Shown here: in pieces, positions 26,432 to 34,469 of the stretch
Position numbering within the stretch: the stretch's first letter is position 1
Layout: each line of letters starts with the position of its first letter
Assembly (NCBI RefSeq): GCF_013003915.1
Contig: NZ_JABAIV010000003.1
Span: 434,001 to 498,000 of the forward strand
Direction of reading: 5' to 3'
Length of the DNA: 64,000 nucleotides
Origin: Telluria aromaticivorans
Lineage (GTDB): Bacteria > Pseudomonadota > Gammaproteobacteria > Burkholderiales > Burkholderiaceae_D
The notes under the pieces: model-generated
Databases searched by the model: none
The model's input: only the letters and a program-made list of their open reading frames with translations
Told to the model about the DNA's origin: nothing
Position numbers and translations under genes: made by a program

Positions 26432-27394
26432 ATGGATATCAAAAAGTGGCGACCGTACTCACGTGAGCTGGTAGGCGTCCTGCGCTGTGCCGCCACGGAA
26501 TGGCTCGCCCACCGCGCCGCCAGCAAGGGGGCCGCGCTTGCCTTCTACACCCTGTTTTCGATGGCGCCGATCCTGGTGCTGGTGATTGCCGTCGCCGGCC
26601 TGTTCTACGGGCATGAAGCTGCGCAGGGACAATTGATCGATGAATTACGCGGGCTGGTCGGCACCCAGGGTGCGGAAACCATCCAGGCCATCCTGGCCGG
26701 CGCACGCAACAAGGAAGACGGCCTCTGGGCGACCCTCGTGGCAGGCGCGCTGCTGCTGGTCGGCGCCACCAGCGTGTTCGCCGAACTGAAAGACAGCCTG
26801 GACGAAATCTGGGGCGTGCCGCCGCCGAAAGGTGCCGGCTTCTGGGACCTGGCACGGACCCGCCTGCTCTCCTTTGGACTGATCCTGGTGCTGGGCTTCC
26901 TGCTGATGGTCTCGCTGGTCGTGAGCGCGGCGCTGGCCGTGGTTGAGAACTATATTGGCGGCATGTGGAAGGAAGCCGCGGTCGTCATGGGCTGGGTTGC
27001 CCGGGGCATCAGCTTCCTCGTGATCGCCACCCTGTTCGGCGTGATCTACAAGCTACTGCCGCGTATCAAGCTGTCCTGGCACGACGTGATCATCGGCGCA
27101 GTCGGCACCGCCGCCATGTTCACGTTGGGTAAATTCTTGATCGGCCTGTACATCGGCAACAGCGGCGCGGCCGACAGCTTCGGCGCGGCCGGTTCGCTGA
27201 TCGCCCTGCTGCTGTGGGTGTACTACTCGGCGCAGATATTTTTCCTCGGGGCCGAGTTTGCGCGCCAGTATGCGCTCAAGCTGGGGAGCCTGAAGCACAA
27301 GCCGAAGGAAGAAACGGGGGATGTGCCGCGGGATGAAACGGGGAAGAAAGCCCCGGCGCCGACAGGAACCTGGAAGGACGGCCGGGCCGTGTAA
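26432..27394 (+). CDS. YihY/BrkB-family inner-membrane protein
   Basis: The 320-residue protein has about six membrane helices with family motifs RAASKGAALAFYTLFSMAPILVL, LKDSLDEIWGVP and FGAAGSLIALLLWVYYSAQIFFLGAEFARQYA. It has been annotated as ribonuclease BN or virulence factor BrkB, but the family function is unresolved. GGAGG precedes the start. The 3' end is involved in the local tandem duplication: a degenerate copy of its last bases reappears near 27667. Confidence 0.9.
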   Translation: MDIKKWRPYSRELVGVLRCAATEWLAHRAASKGAALAFYTLFSMAPILVLVIAVAGLFYGHEAAQGQLIDELRGLVGTQGAETIQAILAGARNKEDGLWATLVAGALLLVGATSVFAELKDSLDEIWGVPPPKGAGFWDLARTRLLSFGLILVLGFLLMVSLVVSAALAVVENYIGGMWKEAAVVMGWVARGISFLVIATLFGVIYKLLPRIKLSWHDVIIGAVGTAAMFTLGKFLIGLYIGNSGAADSFGAAGSLIALLLWVYYSAQIFFLGAEFARQYALKLGSLKHKPKEETGDVPRDETGKKAPAPTGTWKDGRAV

Positions 27395-27431
27395 GTCAAG
27401 CTTGGCCGGGCTCGCTGCCAGGCCACGAAAT

Positions 27432-27540
27432 CGTAAGGTGGGCAGATTCTGCCCACGCGTTCAACGCCCGCGTGAATAACCACGGCGCATCTTTTCCAAC
27501 GTGATTTGAACGCGTGGGCAAGGAACTTGCCCACGCTACG
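27432..27540. repeat. Palindromic repeat copy A
   Basis: The left arm runs from CGTAAGGTGGGC through the hairpin GTGGGCAGATTCTGCCCAC to GCGTTCAA. The right arm is TTGAACGCGTGGGC-AAGGAACTT-GCCCACGCTACG. It lies in the brkB/AI-2E convergent gap. Confidence 0.9.
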
Positions 27541-27726
27541 ATGTCCGGCAGATCGTACGTTCGCGGCCGGGTCAGCTGCTACTTCGAAGCCCTACTCCCC
27601 CAACAACTCCGCGACCACTTCCATCCCCTCCACCCACTCAGCGATCATCATCAGCCGGATTACGGAGGAAGGGCCGCGCCGTGTAGGATGTCAAGCTGGG
27701 CCGGCCTCGCCGCCCGGCCACGAAAT

Positions 27727-27862
27727 CGTAGGGTGGGCGGGGTGATTTCGGGCAATGCCCGGAATTACAAACGCCCGCGCGTTCAACGCCCGCGTGACTA
27801 ATCGCGAAGCATCTTTTCCAGCGTGATTTGAACGCGTGGGCAAGGAACTTGCCCACCCTACG
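27727..27862. repeat. Palindromic repeat copy B
   Basis: The outer arms are as in copy A. The left-arm apex carries a nested hairpin of the GTGATTTCGGGC...GCCCGGAATTAC type. It is the second copy in the same convergent gap, created with the tandem duplication. Confidence 0.9.
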
Positions 27863-27875
27863 ATGTGCGGCAGAT

Positions 27876-29138
27876 CTACTCCCCCAACAACTCCGCCACC
27901 ACTTCCATCCCCTCCACCCGCTCGGCAATCACCTTCAGCACCACCACCACGGGTATCCCGAGCAGCAGGCCCCACATCCCCCACAGCCAGCCCCAGAACA
28001 GCAGGCTCACGAACACGGCGGCCGGGTTCATCTTGGCGATCTTGCCGGTCATCCAGGTGGTGACGACCATGCCGACCAGGGTGGCGATGCCGAGCGACGA
28101 ACCGGCGACCAGGATCACCATGCGCAGGGATTCGAACTGGAAGAAGGCCACCGCGCCGGTCGCCATCGTGATCAGGAGCGGGCCGAAATACGGGATGACG
28201 TGGGCCACGCCGGCGAAGGCCGCCCACGCGCCCGCATTCTCGAGGCCGATGGCGCGCAACGCCGCCCAGGTCAGCAGCGCCAGCAGGATGTTCGTCACCA
28301 GCAGCATGAACATGTAGTTCTGGATCGAGGTGTTGATGTCGTCCAGGATGTGGACCGTGACTTTCTTGCGGGTGAGTGACGGGCCGGTCAGCTTGACCAG
28401 CTTGCGCTTGAAGGTGTCGCCTGCGAGCAGCAGGAAGAACACCAGGAAGACCACCATCGTGGCCTGTGACAGGAAGGTCGCCAGGCTCACCGACCCAGCG
28501 AGCACCCAGTCCATCACCCGGATGCCCGGTGCGCCGGTGCCCGGTACGGCCGGGACCGCCTGGGTGCGTTTCTGGATGGCGCGGCGCTGTTCGCCGCTGC
28601 CCGCATTCGATGCGGCGCGTTCGATCTCGGCGGCGGCGGCCTGCACCTGCTGGATGGTCGAGCGCTGGCCGCTGGCGCTGCTGCTGGTCAGGATGCGCGT
28701 GACCTTGTGCGTGAGCGTCGGCAGCTCGTCGATGATGTTGAAGAATTCGTCCTGCAGCCGGTACACCGTGCCGCCCATGGCGCTGAGGATCAGCACGGTC
28801 ACGAGGGTCGCGCCGATGGCGCGCTTGACGTGCCAGCGTTCCAGCCAGCGTACGACAGGATTGAGGGTGTAGGCGATGAAGATGCCGAGCAGGAGCGGCA
28901 CGAAGAATTTCTGCGCCCACTGCAGTGCAAAGATGGAAGCGATGGTGGCGAGGATGCCGAGCGACAGTCCGCGTGCATTCACGTGGAGCGGCAGCCGCAG
29001 GCCGCCCACGTGCATCGTGAGCTCGTCGCCCGCAGGGCCTGGCTCCACGCCGGGCCCACTGGGGGCCGGCGCCGCCGGGGCGGTATTGTCAGGCGCTTTC
29101 GCGGCAGGTTGTGCCGGTTCAGTTGGTGCAAGCTGCAT
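27876..29138 (-). CDS. AI-2E/PerM-family membrane transporter
   Basis: The 420-residue protein has a disordered Pro/Ala N-terminus (1-50), membrane segments from about 55, and the family signature region FAGVAHVIPYFGPLLITMATGAVAFFQFESLRMVILVAGSSLGIATLVGMVVTTW, ending with LFWGWLWGMWGLLLGIPVVVVLKVIAERVEGM. The superfamily includes the proposed AI-2 exporter TqsA and Na+/H+ antiporters, so the substrate is open. Its 3' end is partly duplicated downstream. It may be transcribed with the BON gene 45 bp upstream. Confidence 0.88.
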   Translation of the reverse strand: MQLAPTEPAQPAAKAPDNTAPAAPAPSGPGVEPGPAGDELTMHVGGLRLPLHVNARGLSLGILATIASIFALQWAQKFFVPLLLGIFIAYTLNPVVRWLERWHVKRAIGATLVTVLILSAMGGTVYRLQDEFFNIIDELPTLTHKVTRILTSSSASGQRSTIQQVQAAAAEIERAASNAGSGEQRRAIQKRTQAVPAVPGTGAPGIRVMDWVLAGSVSLATFLSQATMVVFLVFFLLLAGDTFKRKLVKLTGPSLTRKKVTVHILDDINTSIQNYMFMLLVTNILLALLTWAALRAIGLENAGAWAAFAGVAHVIPYFGPLLITMATGAVAFFQFESLRMVILVAGSSLGIATLVGMVVTTWMTGKIAKMNPAAVFVSLLFWGWLWGMWGLLLGIPVVVVLKVIAERVEGMEVVAELLGE

Positions 29139-29183
29139 GGATAATGCCTTGACAATGGAGCCGGGCCGCCCCGGCGCCTACAA

Positions 29184-29498
29184 TTACTTGACGCGGATGT
29201 CGTTCTTCACCGAGGTTACACCTTTCACGCCGCGTGCGATTTCCACAGCGCGCTGGGCATCACCTGGCTGGGCAACGAAGCCCGACAGCTGGACGTCGCC
29301 CTTGAAGGTTTCGACGTTGATTTCGGTAGCCTTGACGGTTGGGTCGGCAGCGAAAGCAGCCTTCACTTTGGTGGTGATGACTGCATCATCGACGTACTCG
29401 CCGGCGCTGGTGCTGGTCGAGGTCGAAGCGCAACCAACCGAGGTGATGGCGATGACGGCAGCGAAAGAAGCGGTGACGAGGCGTTGTGCAATTTTCAT
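29184..29498 (-). CDS. BON-domain lipoprotein
   Basis: The 104-residue protein has a lipoprotein signal (lipobox SVGC) and a single BON domain (YVDDAVITTKVKAAFAADPTVKATEINVETFKGDVQLSGFVAQPGDAQRAVEIARGVKGVTSVKNDIRVK). BON domains bind phospholipid surfaces and occur in OsmY-like envelope-stress proteins. A ribosome binding site (CAGGAGC) precedes the start. A second BON lipoprotein lies at 37289. Confidence 0.9.
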   Translation of the reverse strand: MKIAQRLVTASFAAVIAITSVGCASTSTSTSAGEYVDDAVITTKVKAAFAADPTVKATEINVETFKGDVQLSGFVAQPGDAQRAVEIARGVKGVTSVKNDIRVK

Positions 29499-29593
29499 GA
29501 TAGCTCCTGGATAAAGGTGGTCAAACTACGGATAAAACTACTAAAGCAAGCCCAAGCGGGCGGTGTGGCGGTGCCGGCACGCCGGCCCGCTGG

Positions 29594-30142
29594 TTATTTC
29601 CGGAAGGCGGTCTTGGCAGTGCTCACGCACTGGTCCTTGACTGCCCCGGCATAGGCGTCGCATTTTTCAATGGCGACGCGGTATTCGGCGGCAAGCTTGT
29701 CTTCGCGCGCATCGAGGCGCGCTTCGATGCTCTTGCGGTCGGCCTTCGCATCGGCTTGAGCGGCGACCAGGGTTGCCTTGGCCTGCTCGAGGCAGACGTC
29801 GCGGTCGTTGCCGGTCACGGCAGCGCAGCGCACCTTGTCGCGATCGAAGTTGGCCGACGCGATCTTCATGCGGGCCTGGGTGTAGGCCGACAAGGTGTTC
29901 TTGTAGGCGGCTTCGGCTTCTTCATCGATGCGCACGCGGGCAGCTTTCGCTTCGGCCATGCACAGGTCGTGTGGGTTCCCGGCAATCAGGTCGCAGCGGG
30001 CGCGGGCGCCCTTGTAGTTCGCTTCGGCTGTCGCCCGTGCTTGTTCATAAGTGGCCTTCGGGTCCGGCACAGCCTGGGCCCGTGCAGCATTTGCCCAGGC
30101 AAGTGCTGCGGCGACCAGCAGGAAAGCATGGGATGTTCTCAT
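29594..30142 (-). CDS. Periplasmic Cys-containing coiled-coil protein, unknown
   Basis: The 182-residue protein has a signal peptide (MRTSHAFLLVAAALAWANAARA|Q) and a long helical, Ala/Lys/Glu-rich mature part. Three Cys pairs are visible (CDLIAGNPHDLC, CAAVTGNDRDVC, CDAYAGAVKDQC) in a repeated C-x10-C pattern with the theme x-A-x-x-(G/V)-x-x-(D/K)-(L/V/Q)-C. The start at 30142 is preferred to 30157 because GGAG lies upstream and gives a normal signal peptide. The promoter has the shared operator. No family is recognised. Confidence 0.72.
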   Translation of the reverse strand: MRTSHAFLLVAAALAWANAARAQAVPDPKATYEQARATAEANYKGARARCDLIAGNPHDLCMAEAKAARVRIDEEAEAAYKNTLSAYTQARMKIASANFDRDKVRCAAVTGNDRDVCLEQAKATLVAAQADAKADRKSIEARLDAREDKLAAEYRVAIEKCDAYAGAVKDQCVSTAKTAFRK

Positions 30143-30176
30143 TTTTTTATTCTCCATTTGTCAACACGCTAAGGAC

Positions 30177-30218
30177 GTTTTACACGTGCTGACGCAGGTC
30201 TTCTGTTCGCTGCCGAAC
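30177..30218 (-). promoter_or_regulatory. Operator GTTCG-N4-CGAAC plus -10, serving 30142 gene
   Basis: Perfect inverted repeat GTTCGCTGCCGAAC at 30205-30218. On the minus strand, after 22 bp, comes TAAAAC (30182-30177). A second site at 30291 serves the divergent gene. Confidence 0.6.
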
Positions 30219-30290
30219 ACATGAGCATTTACACAACAATTGCTGGAGCTAGCGTGGATAAATCGGCTAACAATACGTAGAGCAAGGACG

Positions 30291-30332
30291 GTTAGGCAAC
30301 GCACAGACCACGGTTGTCGTTATGACTATTCT
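30291..30332 (+). promoter_or_regulatory. Operator GTTAG-N4-CGCAC plus -10, serving 30361 gene
   Basis: GTTAGGCAACGCAC at 30291-30304 (left half degenerate), 22 bp, then TATTCT at 30327-30332. The start codon is 28 bp further on. Confidence 0.6.
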
Positions 30333-30360
30333 GGACTCACACATTTGTCAGGAGAACAAC

Positions 30361-30822
30361 ATGAACGCAACCCGTACCCTTGCTGCTGCTGTACTTGCAG
30401 GCTCCGCACTTCTCACCGGCTGCGCCAGCACCTCGTCGCAGCCATATAACGACGGCTACAACAGCGGCTACAACAACAATGTGTCGATGGGCTATGGCAC
30501 GATCGAATCGATCCAGGCAACCCAGGGCGCCAACCGCACCAGCGGCGCCGGCGCGATCCTGGGCGGCGTGGTCGGCGCACTGGCCGGCAACCAGGTCGGT
30601 AGCGGCAGCGGCCGTACCGCGGCCACCGTGGCCGGCGGCGTGGCTGGCGCAGCGATCGGCAACAACGTCGAGCGCAACCGCAATGCAGGCGGCCAGGAGC
30701 AGTACCAGATCAACGTGCGCATGGATAACGGCGAATACCGCGCCGTGAGCCAGGACAGCGTGTACGACCTGCGCGTGGGCAACCGCGTGCGCATCGTCGA
30801 CGGCCGCGTCTACCGTTATTGA
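30361..30822 (+). CDS. Glycine-zipper 2TM outer-membrane lipoprotein (SlyB-like)
   Basis: The 153-residue protein has a lipobox (LTGC), an Asn/Tyr/Gly-rich spacer (NDGYNSGYNNN), a glycine-zipper pair (GAGAILGGVVGALAGNQVGSGSGRTAATVAGGVAGAAIGNNVE) and a C-terminal beta-rich part (YQINVRMDNGEYRAVSQDSVYDLRVGNRVRIVDGRVYRY). SlyB/Pcp-type lipoproteins stabilise the outer membrane. AGGAG precedes the start. It is divergent from the Cys-pair protein. Confidence 0.88.
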   Translation: MNATRTLAAAVLAGSALLTGCASTSSQPYNDGYNSGYNNNVSMGYGTIESIQATQGANRTSGAGAILGGVVGALAGNQVGSGSGRTAATVAGGVAGAAIGNNVERNRNAGGQEQYQINVRMDNGEYRAVSQDSVYDLRVGNRVRIVDGRVYRY

Positions 30823-30923
30823 TCAGTTGTCCCGGGACAGGGAGAGGCGCCCAGCTGCGCCCTTCCCTGGTCCCGTACCACCCTGGCCAATTCGGCGCCA
30901 GATCATCCTGCTTGGAGGCAAGC

Positions 30924-31292
30924 ATGCGTATCCTCACTCCCCTATCCCGTGGCGCCTGCGCCTGCCTGCTTGGCATGTCGCTGTCCGCCCACGCCCAGAC
31001 GCAAATACAGACTCCGACACAGGGCGACAGCCTCGTCGAACCCGTGGCAGCACGCCAGCAGGCGCGCGAAATCGCCCAGGGCGACCCGGCGCGCTGGACC
31101 CGCGAAGACGCGACTACCCAGGCCAAGCTGCGCACCATGCAAAAAGAAATGGGCGCGGCGCTGCAAGAGGCGAAGAATGCCTGCAAGCGCGCACCGGCTG
31201 CCGAGCGCAGTGCCTGTTTGCAGGAAGCGCGGGCGGTCTACCAGCGCGATATGGCGCAGGCAAAAGAGCGCGCTGGCGAACCGGCGCCCTAG
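30924..31292 (+). CDS. Small secreted helical protein, unknown
   Basis: The 122-residue protein has a signal peptide (ending SLSAHAQ) and a helical charged mature part with a Cys pair (CKRAPAAERSAC) close to the C-x10-C theme of the 29594 protein. A GGAGG site supports the start at 30924. It lies 102 bp after the glycine-zipper lipoprotein, in the same direction. The shared Cys pattern suggests distant relation or common disulfide chemistry; this is inference. Confidence 0.7.
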   Translation: MRILTPLSRGACACLLGMSLSAHAQTQIQTPTQGDSLVEPVAARQQAREIAQGDPARWTREDATTQAKLRTMQKEMGAALQEAKNACKRAPAAERSACLQEARAVYQRDMAQAKERAGEPAP

Positions 31293-31329
31293 GTTTTCGT
31301 TGAATACGTAAATCAGAATTGCCGCACAC

Positions 31330-31521
31330 CGTAGGGTGGGCAGATTCTGCCCACGCGTTCAACGCACGTGTGCGGTCCGAGATGCTCGTTCGTCCATCAG
31401 AATGAAGCGCGATCCAGCCGGATACGCCAAAAACAGCGTACGTCCACATCCCATATAAGCAAGCCCAGCGGCGAATCATGTTTTGATTGAACGCGTGGGC
31501 AGGAAACCTGCCCACCCTACG
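31330..31521. repeat. Palindromic repeat copy C
   Basis: The left hairpin is GTGGGCAGATTCTGCCCAC and the right hairpin GTGGGCAGGAAACCTGCCCAC; a spacer of about 125 bp separates the GCGTTCAA and TTGAACGC ends. It fills most of the 336-bp convergent gap 31293-31628, which otherwise holds only a terminator. Confidence 0.9.
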
Positions 31522-31546
31522 GGCCGACGGCCAATCAACAAGACGC

Positions 31547-31577
31547 AAAAAAACGGCGCCCATTACATGCGACGCCG
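31547..31577 (-). terminator. Terminator of the YqjD/YqjE operon
   Basis: On the minus strand CGGCG...CGCCG is followed by seven T residues. It lies 52 bp past the stop of the 31629-32012 gene. Confidence 0.65.
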
Positions 31578-31628
31578 CTCAAGCCCCACCATATCGATAC
31601 GTGGCGGTGTAGTCCCACCTCGCCCTTC

Positions 31629-32012
31629 TTAGGAATTCGCTCCCTGCTGACGGCGTTTGTTCAGGTAATACCCGATCGCCCCCAGCACCAGGGCGGCGCC
31701 TGCGGCCTGTTTTCCCATGCGGCGCTGGCGGATGAAGTTGAATGCCGCCATACCGTAAGGCATCAGGGCCGACACGCTGGTGCCGGTCGGGCGCAGCAAG
31801 GCGTCGGCCCGCACGCGCAGCGCCGAGGTGGCGTGGTCGATCACGCCGTGCAGCATGACCTCGGGATGCGCGGCGTGGCGGATCTGCGCCTTGGCATGGG
31901 CCACGTTGCTGCGGAAGTATTCGCCCTCGCGCAGCAGCTCCTTCTTGCGGATCTCGGGATCGGTGCTGTGCTTGTGGCCGGCCAGCCCGGTTTTTTCGTC
32001 ATGATTGTGCAT
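31629..32012 (-). CDS. Small membrane protein, last gene of YqjD/YqjE operon
   Basis: The 127-residue protein is charged at its N-terminus and has a hydrophobic C-terminal helix (AAGAALVLGAIGYYLNKRRQQ). It occupies the place of YqjK-like or unnamed third proteins in YqjDE operons, but I recognise no defined family. A purine-rich GAGGGG site precedes the ATG at 32012; an extension to 32201 overlaps the yqjE-like gene. It lies 26 bp after that gene. Confidence 0.7.
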   Translation of the reverse strand: MHNHDEKTGLAGHKHSTDPEIRKKELLREGEYFRSNVAHAKAQIRHAAHPEVMLHGVIDHATSALRVRADALLRPTGTSVSALMPYGMAAFNFIRQRRMGKQAAGAALVLGAIGYYLNKRRQQGANS

Positions 32013-32038
32013 GGTTCCCCCCTCTTTCTTGGCGCCGC

Positions 32039-32425
32039 TCAGCGCAGCATGTCGCGGTCGTTCTTGAGTTCTTTCATCGTGGCCGGCAAGGCGAGCTTGC
32101 CCTGCTTGATCAGCGCCAGGCCCTTGGCCACCAGCACGCCGGTAATGACGAGAAACACGAGGAACATGATCAGCAGGATCTTCCAGCCCATTTCGTCCCA
32201 CGCCAGCGCGACGATCGTCACGGTGCCGTAGGCGATGGCGAACCAGATGGCGAGCAATGCCGCCCCGAAGATGGCGACCAGTTCGATGACATGGTTGCGC
32301 ACCTCGGCCAGCTCGAGCGAAGCCAGCTCGACCCGCGACACGGCCAGGCCGAACAGGCTCTTCATCAGGCTGGAAATCCCGCCCATGAGGCCGGGGTTAT
32401 GCAGGACGGTGTCGTCATTTTGCAT
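32039..32425 (-). CDS. YqjE-family (putative holin superfamily) membrane protein
   Basis: The 128-residue protein has two membrane helices (VIELVAIFGAALLAIWFAIAYGTVTIVALAW and ILLIMFLVFLVITGVLVA) and the N-terminal LMKSLFGLAVSRVELASLELAEVRNH of the YqjE family (PF07332). The label phage holin is nominal; these are chromosomal stress-associated proteins. It is co-directional with YqjD (18-bp gap). Confidence 0.85.
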   Translation of the reverse strand: MQNDDTVLHNPGLMGGISSLMKSLFGLAVSRVELASLELAEVRNHVIELVAIFGAALLAIWFAIAYGTVTIVALAWDEMGWKILLIMFLVFLVITGVLVAKGLALIKQGKLALPATMKELKNDRDMLR

Positions 32426-32443
32426 GGCAGTCCCCGGCGCGGT

Positions 32444-32794
32444 TTATTGCTTGCGGCTCAGCAGGGCGCCGAGCAGCACGCCGACGCCGGCGGCGACCGC
32501 CACGGTGCGCCATGGGTTGTCCTTGACGTAGACATCGGCTTCGTGGGCCAGTTCGCGGCCCTTTTCCATGGCCTGACCCTGGTAGTGGCCGGCACGGCCG
32601 AGTGCGCGGTCGAGCATTTCCATGCCGCGCTCGCGCAGCTCGTCTGCCTTCACGCCCGTCAGCGAGGCGGCGGCGGTCAGCATCGACTGGGCGTCGCGTA
32701 CCAGCGCCTTGACGTCCGACTGGGCATCCGACAGGTTGCTGTCGAAGGACTGGGCGTGGGCCTGGGATTTGATGTTGCGGGTGGTATCTAGCAT
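32444..32794 (-). CDS. DUF883 (YqjD/ElaB) family protein
   Basis: The 116-residue protein has a helical soluble part (DAQSDVKALVRDAQSMLTAAASLTGVKADELRERGMEML) and a C-terminal membrane anchor (NPWRTVAVAAGVGVLLGALLSRK). YqjD and ElaB bind ribosomes at the inner membrane in stationary phase in E. coli. An ACGGAG site precedes it. It belongs to the minus-strand run 34859 to 31629. Confidence 0.88.
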   Translation of the reverse strand: MLDTTRNIKSQAHAQSFDSNLSDAQSDVKALVRDAQSMLTAAASLTGVKADELRERGMEMLDRALGRAGHYQGQAMEKGRELAHEADVYVKDNPWRTVAVAAGVGVLLGALLSRKQ

Positions 32795-32847
32795 GGTCTA
32801 CTCCGTTGTTATTGATTGATGAGTGAAAATCTGTTCCCGGCCTGGCC

Positions 32848-33381
32848 TCAGGCCAGCAGGTCGGACATGTCGTCGGCGTGCTCTTCTTCGACTGCCATGA
32901 TGTCGACCAGCATGGCGCGTGTGGTCGGATCCTTGTCGCCGATCGCGAGGATCATCTGGCGGTAGGATTCGATCGCCACGCGCTCGGCGATCAGGTCGGC
33001 GCGGATCATGGCTTGCACGTCCTCCGAATCGTCGTATTCCGCGTGGCTGCGCGCGGTGAGCGTGGCCGGGTTGAAGTTCGGCGAGCCGTTCAGCTGAACG
33101 ATGCGTTCGGCGATGCGGTCGGCATGGTCCTGCTCCTGCTGTGCATGCTCGAGGAACTCGGCCTTGATATGGCCGGTGTTCGGGCCGCTGACGGTGTAGT
33201 AGTGACGCTTGTAGCGCAGCACGCACAGCAGTTCGGTCGCGAGCGCGTCATTCAGCATGGCAATGACGGCTTCGCGATCGGCCTGGTAGCCCTCGGTGAC
33301 GGCGCCGTCATCGAGGTTGGCCGCCGCGCGGCGGATCGCCGCGATGTCGAAGCCATGCGCCAGATGTTTCGTGTCTTCCAT
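32848..33381 (-). CDS. Ferritin-like (bacterioferritin-type) protein
   Basis: The 177-residue four-helix protein has ferritin-like di-iron motifs: LNDALATELLCVLRYKRHYY (about 43-62), EFLEHAQQEQDHADRIAERI, ADLIAERVAIESYRQMIL and VDIMAVEEEHADDMSDLL. This is the E...ExxH pattern repeated. Bacterioferritins are about 155-160 residues, so it has a short N-terminal extension. It may store iron or detoxify peroxide. Membership in an envelope-stress operon is notable. Confidence 0.85.
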   Translation of the reverse strand: MEDTKHLAHGFDIAAIRRAAANLDDGAVTEGYQADREAVIAMLNDALATELLCVLRYKRHYYTVSGPNTGHIKAEFLEHAQQEQDHADRIAERIVQLNGSPNFNPATLTARSHAEYDDSEDVQAMIRADLIAERVAIESYRQMILAIGDKDPTTRAMLVDIMAVEEEHADDMSDLLA

Positions 33382-33411
33382 GATGTTTCCTTATATCTTG
33401 AATGTGCCGGC

Positions 33412-34353
33412 TCAGCGCGCGCCGGCGCGTGGCGGAATCTGCGCGCCTTCGTTCGACAGCACGATCTCGACGCGGCGGTTGCGCTGGCGGTTGCCGGCCG
33501 TATCGTTGGCGGCGACCGGGAACGCTTCGCCATAGGCCTTCATGGCGATGCGGTCGCGCGGCACGCCCATGCTGCCCAGGGCCGAGGCCACTGCTTCGGC
33601 ACGGCGCTGCGACAGCTCCTGGTTATACGAGGAGCTGCCGACGCTGTCCGTAAACCCTTCGACCAGCACCGTACGGTTCGGGTTCTGCGCCATCACATCG
33701 GCCAGCTTGCGCAGGGTCGACATTCCATTCGGGGTCAGGCTGGCCTGGTTGGTGGCGAACAGTACGTCGCCGATCGTCACGACATAGCCGCGCTCGGTCT
33801 TGACGGCCTGCAGTTCGACCAGGATGGCCTCCAGCATCGCGGCGCGCTGCACCAGTGCGGCATTCTGTTCCTGCGTGGCGGCAGCCTGCTGTTGCGCAGC
33901 CTGGGCCTGCTGCTGGGCCGACTGGGCCTGCATCTGTGCCTGGGCGGCCTGGGCCTGGGCGGCTTCGGCTTCGCGCTTGGCGCGGTCGGCTTCGGCAGTG
34001 CGGGCTTCCAGGCGCATTTCGGTGCGCTGGCGCGAGGCGTCGGCGATGTTCGCTTCGGCGGTCTTGCCCTTCGCTACTTCCATCGCGGTGGCGATGCGCT
34101 GCTTGGCCACATAGGCCAGGCGGTCGACGTCGCTCAGGCTTTCGCGGCGGGCGGCCGCGGCATTGGCCTGGTCGAGCGCGTCGGCGGCCTGCTTGAACTC
34201 GAGCGGCGCATATTGCGACACGGCCGGGTTATTGTTGGCGGCGACGAAGTCGGCGCGCGCCTGGTCCAGCGTCGGCGTGCTCATCGGGGCGGTAGCGCAG
34301 GCTGCGGCGAGCACGGCGGCGGCCAGCAGCGACATAGTGGAACGGGTTTTCAT
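33412..34353 (-). CDS. OmpA-family lipoprotein with DUF4398 and coiled coil
   Basis: The 313-residue protein has a lipoprotein signal (AAAC), a DUF4398-like helical region (about 28-110), an Ala/Gln coiled coil (AQAAQAQMQAQSAQQQAQAAQQQAAATQEQ) and a C-terminal OmpA domain (GDVLFATNQASLTPNGM, VEGFTDSVGSSSYNQELSQRRAEAV, NRRVEIVLS). It could bridge outer membrane and peptidoglycan with an extended stalk. It follows a second DUF4398 protein encoded 116 bp upstream; the genes probably form one operon. Confidence 0.9.
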   Translation of the reverse strand: MKTRSTMSLLAAAVLAAACATAPMSTPTLDQARADFVAANNNPAVSQYAPLEFKQAADALDQANAAAARRESLSDVDRLAYVAKQRIATAMEVAKGKTAEANIADASRQRTEMRLEARTAEADRAKREAEAAQAQAAQAQMQAQSAQQQAQAAQQQAAATQEQNAALVQRAAMLEAILVELQAVKTERGYVVTIGDVLFATNQASLTPNGMSTLRKLADVMAQNPNRTVLVEGFTDSVGSSSYNQELSQRRAEAVASALGSMGVPRDRIAMKAYGEAFPVAANDTAGNRQRNRRVEIVLSNEGAQIPPRAGAR

Positions 34354-34469
34354 GTGCTTGTCCTTTATTCCTGGGCGCCGCAGGCTGCGGCGATCGGTGG
34401 ATGGAACTTCTTCTTTTTACGCATTGCCGCGACCTTTGCCGCGGCAACGACCTTGCCTGCTCGTGCGGC

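Larger units (their letters stand above)
27372..27930. repeat. Imperfect tandem duplication of a convergent junction
   Basis: Block 1 (about 27372-27648) and block 2 (about 27667-27930) share, in order: the 3' end of brkB, TGTCAAGCTGGGCCGG-like sequence, GGCCACGAAATCGTA, a full palindromic repeat, ATGT(C/G)CGGCAGATC, and the 3' end of the AI-2E transporter gene. Block 1 therefore carries a stranded transporter tail that still encodes EGMEVVAELLGE and a stop. Block 1 has about 37 extra bases (27555-27591). The 481-bp gap 27395-27875 holds nothing else. Confidence 0.8.

Noticed and set aside
32039..32425. Phage holin gene as a sign of prophage
   Set aside because: It is YqjE in a YqjD/YqjE operon, a chromosomal stress context; no other phage gene is present.
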